Source: JAWPMT01 sp965601475 (lineage in GTDB: Bacteria > Bacteroidota > Bacteroidia > Cytophagales > Cyclobacteriaceae). Taken from it: a stretch of 64,000 bases of DNA. Within the stretch, counting starts at the first letter, position 1. Each line of letters starts with the position of its first letter. The notes under the pieces are model-generated. The model saw only the letters and a list, made by a program, of their open reading frames with translations, was not told the DNA's origin and made no database searches. The stretch spans positions 992,001-1,056,000 of the forward strand of contig OZ271832.1 of NCBI GenBank assembly GCA_965601475.1, read 5' to 3'. The translations under genes were made by a program, and so were the position numbers. This document shows, piece after piece, positions 49,231 to 58,717 of this stretch.

Positions 49231-52024
49231 TCAACTCGGACGGCTTGACGCCATATCTCCGCTGGTATTGACGATTGAAGGTTGTGACGTTGTTTTGTCC
49301 CACTCGGCGAGCAGCGTCCGTGGCATTTTTCACTTTCTTATTCCTGATGAGGTAATCCACGTACTGCAGACGTACCTCCGTGATGTATTCGTGCGGCGTC
49401 AAACCAGTTAAGCGCTTGACCATTCTGTATACCTGTCGCTCACTGGCTGCAAGCGCATCAGCTAACTGCATGACCGACAACCGAGGGTCGCTTATGCTCT
49501 CCTTCACCACCGATTCCAGCTTCATAATGATGTCCTCTTCCAGGGTAGAAATACCGGTTTCCTTCGAAGATAGCTCTTCAAATACATTCTCACCCGGGAA
49601 GGAACCATACTTGGTCTTTTGTTCGAGCAGGTTGTCTATACGGAGTAGCAGTTCCTTTTTCTGAAAGGGCTTCTTGATGAAATCATTGACGCCTTTGTAA
49701 AGTACTTTCTCCTTGGTATCGTCGGAAATTCGGGCTGATACGACCAACAGCGGAATCTTCTTAAACCTTTCATTGCCGTTTATCGATTCTATGAGTTCGA
49801 AGCCATCCATCCAGGGCATCATCAGGTCGGTGATAATCAAATGCACCTCTCTATGCTCCAGTAAATCCAGGGCCTCGATACCATGGGCAGCTTCTATCAC
49901 ATTGTAATTGTCCTCCAGAATTTGTCTGATATAGTACCTAATCTCGGGATGATCATCTACAAGCAAAATGGTGGATTCGTGTTTTTCACCGTCTATCGAT
50001 ACATTAGGCCGGGCTTTCTCATCGATTTCAAGCTCCCTGAAAATTTCGTTGCGGTCTTTCACATAATTCGCTTCTTCCGGCTGGTAACCCGGTAAATGCG
50101 TGATACTTTCATTTCGCAAGGTTATGGTGAAAGTGGTACCCACCCCCATTTCGCTGCTGACAGAAATCTCTCCATCGTGCAACTGCACCAACTCCCTGAC
50201 CAATGCAAGGCCAATCCCCAGTCCTTCTTTTGATTTGAACTGATTTTCCTTTGACTGGTAGAATCGGTCAAATATGTGGGGCAAACTGTGTGCCGGTATG
50301 CCATCGCCGGTGTCCTGAATGGATATATAGGTAGCTTCCACATTGCGACTACAGGAAATAATGATCGATTCTCCTTTCCTCGTATGCCTCAGTGCATTGG
50401 AGACGAGATTGTAAAAGATCTTTTCAAATTGCCTGGGGTCCGCTGCGAAAACTTCATGGTCTTCCAATGAACTCCTGAATTCCAGCTTTACCCCTTTGTA
50501 CTCTGCGGAACTTCGGAACATCTCACTAAGCATCTTCAAGTAGCTATTTAGCCGAACCTGCTCCAATTTCAGCCTGATCTTTCCTTCCTCAAGACGCGTG
50601 ATGTCGTTGATCTCGTCCGTCAGATACAGCAGCCGTTTGCTGTTCTTGAAGGCTACCTCAAGGCTTTTTTTCGCCTTGGAAGTCAGATAAGCCTCTTCGT
50701 CTTCCCCAATCATTTCAAGGTTGCCCATGATCAGACTCAAAGGACTTCTCAGGTCATGCGAGACATTCGCAAAGAAACGCGACTTTGCAGCATCAAGCTC
50801 CTTCAGTTTCTCCGACTGGCGTTCAATGAGGTTTTTATCCTCTTCTATCTGATCCTTCTGCTGACTGATTTCTTCGGACAATCGCTTCCGGATTCTATAA
50901 GCCCTGAAAGAAATGGCCGCGATAATCAGAAGAAGCAATACACCCCCGCCAGTAAGCAGAATAATGGTTTGCTGGCGCTCGATTACCTGCTTATTGAGTT
51001 CGTCTTGCCTACGCAGAAATTCATTCTCAGCTTCCTGCTGCTGTATTTCGTACTGATTTCGAAGTTGCTCGATCTTTCTGATGTTCTCCTCACTGAACAG
51101 CTGCTGATTGAGTTCGGCATAGTCCACATATCTTCGATAGGCTTTGACGAAATCATCCTCACTTTCATAGATGCGGCTCAACGTAAGCAGTACCTCCTTT
51201 ACATCATACCTCGAGGAAAACTGCTCTGCCAATTGAAGTGCTTCCAGCCCAAATCGCTCGGCATTGGGCAGATCACTCCGCAACAAGTAGATCTTGGCTA
51301 TGTTGTTGTTGAGCATTACCAGTGCACGACCGTCAGTCTCTATATCGAGACGTCCCTTTACTTCAAAGGAATAATCCAAAGCTTTTCCCAGATCCCCTTC
51401 CCGGCGATATACATCGGCCAAATCGATTTCCACGGCCTTGATTCCATAGACATCGTCGAGATCCCTTCGGACTTCCAGCGCTTGCTTGTAGTACAACTCC
51501 GACTGACCATACTCACCCTGTCCGCGGTAGGTACGTCCAAGATTGACAAAGCAATAGCCTTGCATCCGTTTGTTACCCAGCGCCTGGGCCTGGTCCAACG
51601 CCTGGATGAAATACCGGATTGCTCCTTCAAAATTCTGCTGGAAAAGGTACAAATTGCCAATATTGATGAGCGCATAGCCTCGTTGCTCTTCATCTCCGAT
51701 GTCTTCTGCTTTCTTCAATGCCTGGAGGTAAACCTCAAAAGCCTTGGAGTAGACACTGAGGTTCCTGTAGGCAACACCCATATAGTTCAAAGCCTGAACA
51801 GCATGATGGTGGAGCTCATTCGCTTCAGCCATTTTCAGAGCCCGTGTCGCATGGTACAAAGCTGAGTCAGATCGAAGGTCCCTGTAGGCCCAGGCCAGTT
51901 TGTTGTGAGCTATTGTTTGTTCTTCCGGGGACTGGGCTTTGCTTAGTTCTTCTTTTAAGGCCGATAACTGGCCAAAGCCCCAAAATGGAAAAAGAACGAC
52001 AAGAGCAATGAATAACTGTCGCAT
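49220..52024 (-). CDS. Hybrid two-component sensor with TPR sensor and AraC output
   Basis: 934 residues. A signal peptide (FIALVVLFPFWGFGQ), TPR repeats at about 30-310, a coiled coil and a membrane helix at about 350-372 (IILLTGGGVLLLLIIAAISF) lead into HisKA with H423 in NVSHDLRSPLSL and an HATPase (NLVSNALRHT, DTGDGIP, GIGLAL). A receiver domain follows (about 680-790, ITDLMMPWMDGF), then an AraC HTH (about 826-934, LSVMQLADALAASERQVYRMVK). This is the hybrid two-component system plan, but with TPRs in place of the usual Y_Y_Y/beta-propeller sensor. The neighbouring CoA-transferase, GH32 and sugar porter genes are possible targets. HTCS proteins often control carbohydrate use, so the GH32 link is suggestive. 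Confidence 0.93.
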   Translation of the reverse strand: MRQLFIALVVLFPFWGFGQLSALKEELSKAQSPEEQTIAHNKLAWAYRDLRSDSALYHATRALKMAEANELHHHAVQALNYMGVAYRNLSVYSKAFEVYLQALKKAEDIGDEEQRGYALINIGNLYLFQQNFEGAIRYFIQALDQAQALGNKRMQGYCFVNLGRTYRGQGEYGQSELYYKQALEVRRDLDDVYGIKAVEIDLADVYRREGDLGKALDYSFEVKGRLDIETDGRALVMLNNNIAKIYLLRSDLPNAERFGLEALQLAEQFSSRYDVKEVLLTLSRIYESEDDFVKAYRRYVDYAELNQQLFSEENIRKIEQLRNQYEIQQQEAENEFLRRQDELNKQVIERQQTIILLTGGGVLLLLIIAAISFRAYRIRKRLSEEISQQKDQIEEDKNLIERQSEKLKELDAAKSRFFANVSHDLRSPLSLIMGNLEMIGEDEEAYLTSKAKKSLEVAFKNSKRLLYLTDEINDITRLEEGKIRLKLEQVRLNSYLKMLSEMFRSSAEYKGVKLEFRSSLEDHEVFAADPRQFEKIFYNLVSNALRHTRKGESIIISCSRNVEATYISIQDTGDGIPAHSLPHIFDRFYQSKENQFKSKEGLGIGLALVRELVQLHDGEISVSSEMGVGTTFTITLRNESITHLPGYQPEEANYVKDRNEIFRELEIDEKARPNVSIDGEKHESTILLVDDHPEIRYYIRQILEDNYNVIEAAHGIEALDLLEHREVHLIITDLMMPWMDGFELIESINGNERFKKIPLLVVSARISDDTKEKVLYKGVNDFIKKPFQKKELLLRIDNLLEQKTKYGSFPGENVFEELSSKETGISTLEEDIIMKLESVVKESISDPRLSVMQLADALAASERQVYRMVKRLTGLTPHEYITEVRLQYVDYLIRNKKVKNATDAARRVGQNNVTTFNRQYQRRYGVKPSELINA

Positions 52025-52109
52025 GGCAGGTAAGTATTAGGTGACAAAAGTAGGAAGTAGAAAAGTAACTAATGCCGGACTTAGCATGTGGTTGAATTAA
52101 GTGTCTAAC

Positions 52110-52763
52110 TCATAGATTCATCTCTGGTACCTCGCCCCTGATTACTAATCTCCCAGCAGTCGCATTTTTCACCTGTTCGACGGAAACTCCCTGTGCCCGT
52201 TCAATGAGTTCAAACCCCTCAGGTGTTATGTCCAAAACTGCCAGGTTTGTCACCACCTTCTTCACGCAAGCAACACCGGTAATTGGCAAGGTGCATTTTG
52301 AAAGCAATTTCGATTCCCCCGCTTTATTGGTGTGCATCATTGCCACAATGATGTTTTCTGCTGATGCCACGAGGTCCATGGCACCACCCATTCCTTTTAC
52401 CATTCGACCTGGAATCTTCCAGTTGGCGATATCCCCATTATCTGCCACCTCCATGGCTCCCAGCACAGTCAATTGGACATGTTTACCACGAATCATAGCA
52501 AAAGAAGTAGCAGAATCAAATATTGAAGCCCCCGGCAAGGTCGTCACGGTCTGCTTGCCCGCGTTGATGAGGTCCGCATCCTCCTCGCCCGCGAGTGGAA
52601 AGGGTCCCATCCCTAGCAAACCATTTTCCGATTGGAATTCTACATTGATGTCCTTCGGTATGTAATTAGCCACCAGTGTAGGTATTCCTATGCCCAGGTT
52701 GACGTACCACCCGTCTCGAAGTTCCTGGGCTATGCGTTGCGCAATTCCTCTTTTATCCAGCAT
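52110..52763 (-). CDS. scoB: Succinyl-CoA:3-ketoacid CoA-transferase subunit B
   Basis: 217 residues. Subunit B features are GIGIPTLVANYI, the catalytic Glu in FQSENGLLGMGPFP, GGAMDLVASAENIIV and CTLPITGVACVKKVVTN. With subunit A it transfers CoA between succinate and acetoacetate, allowing use of ketone bodies. It overlaps the subunit A gene by 11 bp. Confidence 0.95.
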   Translation of the reverse strand: MLDKRGIAQRIAQELRDGWYVNLGIGIPTLVANYIPKDINVEFQSENGLLGMGPFPLAGEEDADLINAGKQTVTTLPGASIFDSATSFAMIRGKHVQLTVLGAMEVADNGDIANWKIPGRMVKGMGGAMDLVASAENIIVAMMHTNKAGESKLLSKCTLPITGVACVKKVVTNLAVLDITPEGFELIERAQGVSVEQVKNATAGRLVIRGEVPEMNL

Positions 52764-53454
52764 CTCTCACCGTTCTTTGTTCAATTCTTTTTTCGTAGTT
52801 ACTGCCCTGAAAAATACGTTGGACGAATATCCCTGGGGTGTGAATGGAATTGGGATCCAGCACACCTGGCTCCACCAATTCTTCGACTTCCGCAATGGTG
52901 ATGGTTCCTGCCATCGCCATGGGAGGATTGAAGTTGCGAGCAGTCCCCTTAAAGATCAGATTGCCATTGAAATCCCCCCTCCAGGCTTTCACAATGGCAA
53001 AGTCTGCAGTCAGTGCTGTTTCGAGGATGTGAGGTTTGCCTCCAAACTCCCGGACTTCCTTACCTTCACCCACTTCAGTGCCATAACCAGCCGGAGTAAA
53101 AAAAGCAGGTATCCCTGCTCCACCGGCGCGGCATCTTTCTGCCAGGGAACCTTGAGGAATAAGGTCTACCTCCAACTCACCACTGAGCATTTGCCTCTCA
53201 AACTCCTCATTTTCTCCCACATAGGAAGAGATCATTTTTCGAACTTGTTTCTGCTGCAAGAGTAGCCCGAGTCCAAAATCATCTACTCCGGCATTGTTGG
53301 AAATACACGTAAGATCACTTACACCCAGGTCCACCAATGCCGAAATGCAATTCTCAGGGATCCCGCATAAACCAAAGCCCCCAAGCATTAGTGTCATACC
53401 ATCTGTGATGCCTTCGATGGCCTTTTTGGCATTTTGTACACGCTTATCTATCAT
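52753..53454 (-). CDS. scoA: Succinyl-CoA:3-ketoacid CoA-transferase subunit A
   Basis: 233 residues. Subunit A signatures are GMTLMLGGFGLCGIPENCI, SNNAGVDDFGLGLLL and GGAGIPAFFTPAGYGT. It pairs with subunit B immediately downstream. It begins 3 bp after the GH32 stop, so it is in the same transcript as the sugar porter and GH32 genes, an unusual grouping since the pathway is ketone-body metabolism. Confidence 0.95.
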   Translation of the reverse strand: MIDKRVQNAKKAIEGITDGMTLMLGGFGLCGIPENCISALVDLGVSDLTCISNNAGVDDFGLGLLLQQKQVRKMISSYVGENEEFERQMLSGELEVDLIPQGSLAERCRAGGAGIPAFFTPAGYGTEVGEGKEVREFGGKPHILETALTADFAIVKAWRGDFNGNLIFKGTARNFNPPMAMAGTITIAEVEELVEPGVLDPNSIHTPGIFVQRIFQGSNYEKRIEQRTVRDAG

Positions 53455-53457
53455 CAG

Positions 53458-55026
53458 TTACCAAATCGATTTGAGTTCAAAAACTTCTCCCGCCACAAGC
53501 ACAGCTTCCTGACCAGATGCAAATATGAGCTTGTTGAAGGGTTCGGACGGGAAAAACAAGTCAGAGATTGCCACTGTGCCATTGTCGCCAAATAGTTCAA
53601 TACTTGACCTGTCCAGCCAAATACTCACTGGCATTTGTGGGACCTCCGATATTCTGGGGGCACGATGGACACCAGGAAAGTCCTCTGAGAAATCGACGAT
53701 TCCAGCTTTGGACCTGTCGACGAAATACTGATCGCTGCCATCATCATAACCCACCACCAATTGCTCACTCACATCATTGGAGAATGTCATTGACCAACTT
53801 CTATCCTTCCTCGATATATCGGTAATCGTTAATTCGAAATTTAGCAGTTGACCATCTCCAAGTAGCTTGTCGGACCAATCTACTTGCCCGGCTATCACCA
53901 CCCTATTGATTGCCAGCACCTCTCTACGCAAGTAACCAAGGTCCTGCACCGGCCTTTGACCCATACGGAACCCGTTGACTGTCCGGTATAACCCCAGTTC
54001 ACGTGGAAGGGTCATGTGACTTCTCCATTCTTCTGTAGGTACAACCTGGGCATATTGCCAATTGCTCATCCATCCCATGAAGATGCGGCGGTCGTCCGGC
54101 GAATCCGACCACGTGACGCCGGCATAGTTGTCCTTGCCGTGGTCTAGCCAGATGGTACGCTCCGGATAATGGTCATTCGTGAAGGTCTTACCATCAAAAG
54201 TCCCCACAAAGTACTGTGTAGCTGATCCCATAGGCCCCCCAGTGCCAATGGAAACGATCAACACCCAACGCTCATTGCCGCCGACGTCCTTGAGTGGGAA
54301 TAGATCGGGACATTCCCACACTCCGGTGTGACTGCCATCATTCTCCCCAAAATGACTCAAGAACTCCCAATTTTTCAGGTCGGTAGAACCGTATAATCCG
54401 ACTCGGTCAGCCTCTGCCAGGACCATGACCCATTTATCCGTTTGATCGTGCCAAAAAACTTTGGGATCTCGAAAATCACGTACCCCCTGGTTGGGCAAAA
54501 CAGGATTACCCTCGTACTTGGTCCAGGTGCGTCCCTTATCGAGGCTGTAAGCAACCCCCTGATACTGGAAATCTTCACGCCCGGATGCTTCACCTGCAGG
54601 GTCATGATAAGTGAAAATGGCTACTAATGGAGGTTGGTCCACCGTTCCAAAACCAGATGTATTGGCCCAATCTACCACAGCGCTCCCTGAGAAGATATAA
54701 CCAAGAGAATCGGGATACAGGGCAATCGGAAGATGTTCCCACGCTACGAGGTCTTCGCTAACCGCATGCCCCCAGTGCATAGGACCCCATACGGTACTAT
54801 CCGGATAATACTGATAGAATAGGTGATACTCCCCTTCGTAGTAGACCATTCCATTCGGGTCATTCATCCATTGGTCAGCCGGGGAAAAATGATACTGAGG
54901 TCTGAATGGCTGGTCGTAGTCCAACGTAGCGGCAGGTACTTCCACACTCTCCTCAATGGGCGCGCTTTGCTGCTGACCGCACGCGAGAAGTACCAGAAAT
55001 ATAATTGGCGTACCGAATCTTATCAT
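53458..55026 (-). CDS. Glycoside hydrolase family 32, lipoprotein (fructan or sucrose hydrolase)
   Basis: 522 residues from the ATG giving MIRFGTPIIFLVLLAC; a longer GTG start would run into the upstream gene. The lipobox Cys is C16, so it is anchored at the membrane, possibly the surface. The GH32 triad is visible: nucleophile D56 in WMNDPNG, the transition-state Asp in FRDPKVFW and the acid/base Glu in WECPDLF. A C-terminal beta-sandwich follows. It should cleave beta-fructosides such as levan, inulin or sucrose. The ATG overlaps the sugar porter stop (ATGA), so the two act together. Confidence 0.95.
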   Translation of the reverse strand: MIRFGTPIIFLVLLACGQQQSAPIEESVEVPAATLDYDQPFRPQYHFSPADQWMNDPNGMVYYEGEYHLFYQYYPDSTVWGPMHWGHAVSEDLVAWEHLPIALYPDSLGYIFSGSAVVDWANTSGFGTVDQPPLVAIFTYHDPAGEASGREDFQYQGVAYSLDKGRTWTKYEGNPVLPNQGVRDFRDPKVFWHDQTDKWVMVLAEADRVGLYGSTDLKNWEFLSHFGENDGSHTGVWECPDLFPLKDVGGNERWVLIVSIGTGGPMGSATQYFVGTFDGKTFTNDHYPERTIWLDHGKDNYAGVTWSDSPDDRRIFMGWMSNWQYAQVVPTEEWRSHMTLPRELGLYRTVNGFRMGQRPVQDLGYLRREVLAINRVVIAGQVDWSDKLLGDGQLLNFELTITDISRKDRSWSMTFSNDVSEQLVVGYDDGSDQYFVDRSKAGIVDFSEDFPGVHRAPRISEVPQMPVSIWLDRSSIELFGDNGTVAISDLFFPSEPFNKLIFASGQEAVLVAGEVFELKSIW

Positions 55027-56369
55027 TTCCTGACTAAAATATCTTGTAGCTCTTCCAATGACTTGCCCTTGGTTTCCGGCATCAGGAAACGCGTGAAAAG
55101 CAGCTGCAAAAACATCATGAAAGCGAAGAAAGCAAAAACCGGCCACGGGTTTTCACCAAAGATCCCCTCTTTCTCATCAATGAAGATCGGCGTAAGTAGC
55201 GTTATCAATGCTGCAAAAACCCAGTGCGTTCCTGCTCCGAAAGATTGACCTGCTGCCCTAACCCTATTAGGAAATATCTCTGATATGAATACCCAAATAA
55301 CAGCTCCCTGTCCCACAGCATGGGAGGCAATGAACATTAGAATAAAGGTCAGTGAGAATGTACTACTGGACCCTGCATAAAATGCATAGGAAGTCATGGC
55401 AAGGCTTATGATGTAGCCGAATGACCCTATGTACATGAGTTGTTTCCTTCCAGCCTTGTCGATCAGGAACATGCCGATCAGTGTAAAGAGCAGGTTGATG
55501 CCTCCAATGGAAATGGAACTAAACAGCGACTCGGTGCTTGCGAGCCCTGCCTTCTCGAGCAGTTCAGGAGCGTAATAGAGAATGAAATTGATTCCGGAAA
55601 GTTGATTGAAGAAAGCGATAAGGAATGCCAGCTGCAGTGGCAGCTTGTATTTGCCCTGGAAGAGTGATTCCCCTGCGTTTCCTGCGTCTTCCTGCACGTG
55701 CGTTTTGATCTCCCCCAATCGACGTTCAGCTTTCGATGCATCAATGATCTGTAAGACCTCCAGCGCTTTAGCCTCATCACCTTTCTTAAAGACAAGCCAT
55801 CTGGGACTTTCTGATACCATCAGGATCATCAGTGAGTAGAATAATGCCGGAATACCTTCGACCCCGAGCATCCACCGCCAATCGCTATCTCCGCCCACGC
55901 CAGCCAGGAGATAATTGGAGATAAAGGCAATAAGGATACCGAAAACGATCATGAATTGGTAGAGCGCGACCAGTCTTCCCCGCTGCTCCGAAGAGGAGAT
56001 TTCGGATATGTAGGTGGGCGCCGCCACGGACGAGGCACCGACACCGAGTCCGCCAATAAACCGAAAGAATGAAAAAGAGTACGGATCTGGCGCCAGCGCT
56101 GATCCCAGTGCTGACACGAAATAAAGAATACCGATCCAAAAGAGTGTCTTTTTACGTCCAAACCGGTCACAGGGTATGCCGCCTGTGAGTGCCCCAATCA
56201 CGGTGCCCCACAGGGCCATCGACATGATGAAGGTACCATGGAAAAAAGGTGAAGTATTCCAAAGTTCCCGGATGGGCAAATTGGCTCCGGAGATCACGAC
56301 TGTGTCGAATCCAAAGAGGAATCCACCAAGTGCCACCGCCAATGCAAAACTGAGGGTTTTTCCTGTCAT
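55023..56369 (-). CDS. Major facilitator sugar porter
   Basis: 448 residues with 12 membrane segments. Sugar-porter signatures: GGFLFGFDTVVISGA, DRFGRKK, GVGASSVAAPTYISEISSSEQRGRL, QLSGINFILYYAPELLEKAG and PETKGKSLEEL at the C-terminus. It probably imports fructose or glucose released by the coupled GH32 enzyme. Confidence 0.94.
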   Translation of the reverse strand: MTGKTLSFALAVALGGFLFGFDTVVISGANLPIRELWNTSPFFHGTFIMSMALWGTVIGALTGGIPCDRFGRKKTLFWIGILYFVSALGSALAPDPYSFSFFRFIGGLGVGASSVAAPTYISEISSSEQRGRLVALYQFMIVFGILIAFISNYLLAGVGGDSDWRWMLGVEGIPALFYSLMILMVSESPRWLVFKKGDEAKALEVLQIIDASKAERRLGEIKTHVQEDAGNAGESLFQGKYKLPLQLAFLIAFFNQLSGINFILYYAPELLEKAGLASTESLFSSISIGGINLLFTLIGMFLIDKAGRKQLMYIGSFGYIISLAMTSYAFYAGSSSTFSLTFILMFIASHAVGQGAVIWVFISEIFPNRVRAAGQSFGAGTHWVFAALITLLTPIFIDEKEGIFGENPWPVFAFFAFMMFLQLLFTRFLMPETKGKSLEELQDILVRK

Positions 56370-56420
56370 TTTTTGAGTCTGTTGCTGAGAGGGAAGTTAA
56401 GAAACTTTTTAGGATTCGCC

Positions 56421-57239
56421 TCAACCCAGGTATTGCGCTATATAATCCTGGAATTCCCGCTGAATCACTGCAGTCAGCGGTCCAGGGACACCGTTGCCCA
56501 CAGGATGTCCATCGATTTTCAGCACCGGCATGACCTCCTTCGTGGTGCTCGTCAGGAATACCTCCTCCGCTTTCCGCAATTCTGACATTTGGATGTCCCG
56601 GATTTCATAGGGAAACCGCCCTTCAATTGACTTCAACACATGTTTGCGGGTGATACCATGCAGAATATTCCTCGCGGGCGTCACGACCTTACCATTGACA
56701 ATCATGAAAATATTGGAACGTGAGGCCTCGCTAACGCTGTGATCATCACAAAAAACCACCTCTCCAGCTTGAAACTCAGTCTTCTTTTTTTGCAGGGAGA
56801 ATGAAGTGAAGTAGTTCAGGGATTTGATACTTGCATGCTCCCTCACGTAGGGGAAGGTAATGACATTAATACCTTCAGGTCGGGTGCTCAGATCTACGGG
56901 CAGGTTTATCACTGAGAAGTGAGGATGGTAAATCGGCGAACCATCAGGGCCTTCCCCTAGCAACAGCAACTTGAAGGTCGATGTATCAAATTGATTTCTT
57001 GATTGCAACGATGTGATAATGTGCCGGATATCGTCACCAGGTATTAGCCTTGAGAGGTTTAAGAATTGCTGAGAATTATGGAACCTCTCAAGGTAATCGT
57101 CCAGAAACGTAGGTTTTCCTCCCCTACTGAGAAACAGGTCAAATATGCCAAAGGCTCTATTCAGACCGGTATTTTCTATGGATATCTTTGCATCGTCTCT
57201 CGCAACAAAATCCCCATTCAAGAAGAAGATAGGTTTCAC
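56421..57239 (-). CDS. Class IV PLP-dependent aminotransferase
   Basis: 272 residues from the GTG at 57239, which lies just after the thioesterase stop. A GTG at 57260 would overlap that gene by 20 bp. The fold-type IV pattern is present: FFLNGDFVARDDAKISIENTG, the catalytic Lys in ASIKSLNYF and the late EVFLTSTTKEVMPVLKIDG. The family includes branched-chain aminotransferase, D-amino-acid transaminase and aminodeoxychorismate lyase. The exact substrate cannot be told. Confidence 0.9.
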   Translation of the reverse strand: MKPIFFLNGDFVARDDAKISIENTGLNRAFGIFDLFLSRGGKPTFLDDYLERFHNSQQFLNLSRLIPGDDIRHIITSLQSRNQFDTSTFKLLLLGEGPDGSPIYHPHFSVINLPVDLSTRPEGINVITFPYVREHASIKSLNYFTSFSLQKKKTEFQAGEVVFCDDHSVSEASRSNIFMIVNGKVVTPARNILHGITRKHVLKSIEGRFPYEIRDIQMSELRKAEEVFLTSTTKEVMPVLKIDGHPVGNGVPGPLTAVIQREFQDYIAQYLG

Positions 57240-57240
57240 A

Positions 57241-57681
57241 TCAGTAGCCGATTTGTTCACTTAAATCAATTGAACTCTTCATGAAGTGTCCGGTACCAAA
57301 CCCAATTTCCTTCCCGTCCTCGTTTTTCAGCCTGGAGCTGGCGATGAACAGGTTGCGGGATTGGAATTCCAGTTCTCCCTCTGCCGTAATTCGCCCGGTG
57401 TTGGCTGGGCGCAATAGGTTGATATTGAAATTGGTAGTCAGCACGAACTTGTCAGTGACCACGGAGTTCACGGCGAAGAAAGCTGCATCGTCCAGCAATT
57501 TGAAGTACACCGAGCCATGGATAGCTCCTAGCGCATGGAAGTACTTTTCTTCAATTTGCAAAGAAATAACTGCCTTCTTATTGGATATGGCCACCGTCGT
57601 AGTGTCATAGATCCGTTGATTGACGTTCGACTTCAGATACATCTTCTCCAACCGCCGAAAGTGATCTTCGTAGGAGGTCAT
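57241..57681 (-). CDS. Hotdog-fold thioesterase (PaaI-like)
   Basis: 146 residues. The hotdog helix and catalytic region are visible: HALGAIHGSVYFKLLDDAAFFAVNS, then NFNINLLRPANTGRITAEGEL. It probably hydrolyses an acyl-CoA. Its ATG overlaps the bioB stop (ATGA) and its stop lies at the start of the aminotransferase gene, so bioB, the thioesterase and the aminotransferase form one operon. Confidence 0.88.
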   Translation of the reverse strand: MTSYEDHFRRLEKMYLKSNVNQRIYDTTTVAISNKKAVISLQIEEKYFHALGAIHGSVYFKLLDDAAFFAVNSVVTDKFVLTTNFNINLLRPANTGRITAEGELEFQSRNLFIASSRLKNEDGKEIGFGTGHFMKSSIDLSEQIGY

Positions 57682-58667
57682 GAAGGCATGGCAAACTTCT
57701 CCGCCGCAGCGCCCTTGAATGCCTTCCGAGGCTTCAGGTTGAGCGTCTGAAACATCTCCTTGTCCTGATCTACTTCAGGGTTTGGCGTGGTCAGCAACTC
57801 ATCTCCGGCAAATATTGAGTTGGCTCCAGCCAGGAAGCAAAGAGCTTGTTCCTCCACGGACATCCGAATCCTTCCCGCAGACAAACGCACCTGAGATTTT
57901 GGCATGATTATCCTCGCCGTGGCAATCATTCTTACCATATCCCAAACAGAAACCTTTTCCTGGTCCTCCAGCGGAGTGCCTGGGACAGGAACCAAAGCAT
58001 TCACCGGCACAGACTCAGGATGCGCAGGCAAATTGGAAAGGGTATGCAGCATTCCGATTCGATCTGACTTCGTCTCACCCATGCCTATGATGCCTCCGGA
58101 ACAAACAGAGATATCCGCATTTCGTACGTTGTCCAGTGTATCGAGCCGATCATCGTAGGTCCGTGTGGTTATGATGTCATCATAGTATTCTTCACTGGTA
58201 TCCAGGTTGTGATTATAAGCGTAGAGACCAGCTTCTTTCAATCGTTTGGCCTGGTCTTCAGTTAGCATGCCCAGGGTACAGCATACCTCCATACCCATTT
58301 GGTTGACGCCCTTAACCATATCTATCACCTTGTCAAAATCCCGATTGTCTCGAACCTCTCTCCAGGCTGCACCCATACAAAATCGCGTAGAACCGGCTTC
58401 TTTGGCCTTTTTGGCTTTGCCAAGCACCATGTCCACATCCAATAGCTTGTGCACGTTCACATCCGTGTGGTATCTGGCGGCCTGCGGGCAATATGCGCAG
58501 TCCTCCGGGCATCCTCCCGTCTTTATTGACAATAAAGTACAGACCTGAATCTCTGAGGGATCATTGTTGGCGCGATGTACGGTAGCTGCCTGATAAATGA
58601 GCTCCAGGATAGGTTGGTCATAAATGTTTTCGATTTCCGACTTGGTCCAGTCTGTTCTAATGGTCAT
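57678..58667 (-). CDS. bioB: Biotin synthase
   Basis: 329 residues. It is a radical-SAM enzyme that inserts sulfur into dethiobiotin, the last step of biotin synthesis. The 4Fe-4S site is CPEDCAYC in TGGCPEDCAYCPQAARYHT, and the rest matches BioB (CMGAAWREVRD, AYNHNLDTS, CSGGIIGMGE). The length is typical. No other bio gene lies nearby. Confidence 0.96.
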   Translation of the reverse strand: MTIRTDWTKSEIENIYDQPILELIYQAATVHRANNDPSEIQVCTLLSIKTGGCPEDCAYCPQAARYHTDVNVHKLLDVDMVLGKAKKAKEAGSTRFCMGAAWREVRDNRDFDKVIDMVKGVNQMGMEVCCTLGMLTEDQAKRLKEAGLYAYNHNLDTSEEYYDDIITTRTYDDRLDTLDNVRNADISVCSGGIIGMGETKSDRIGMLHTLSNLPAHPESVPVNALVPVPGTPLEDQEKVSVWDMVRMIATARIIMPKSQVRLSAGRIRMSVEEQALCFLAGANSIFAGDELLTTPNPEVDQDKEMFQTLNLKPRKAFKGAAAEKFAMPS

Positions 58668-58717
58668 ATGTCTAAAGACTTTTGGTCCTAAAAATAATAG
58701 ATCGGCACAAAGCAGGT

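Noticed and set aside
50756..51865. 369-codon plus-strand frame opposite the hybrid kinase
   Set aside because: Although long, it is antisense to TPR and kinase domains with intact motifs, and its translation has no family signature.
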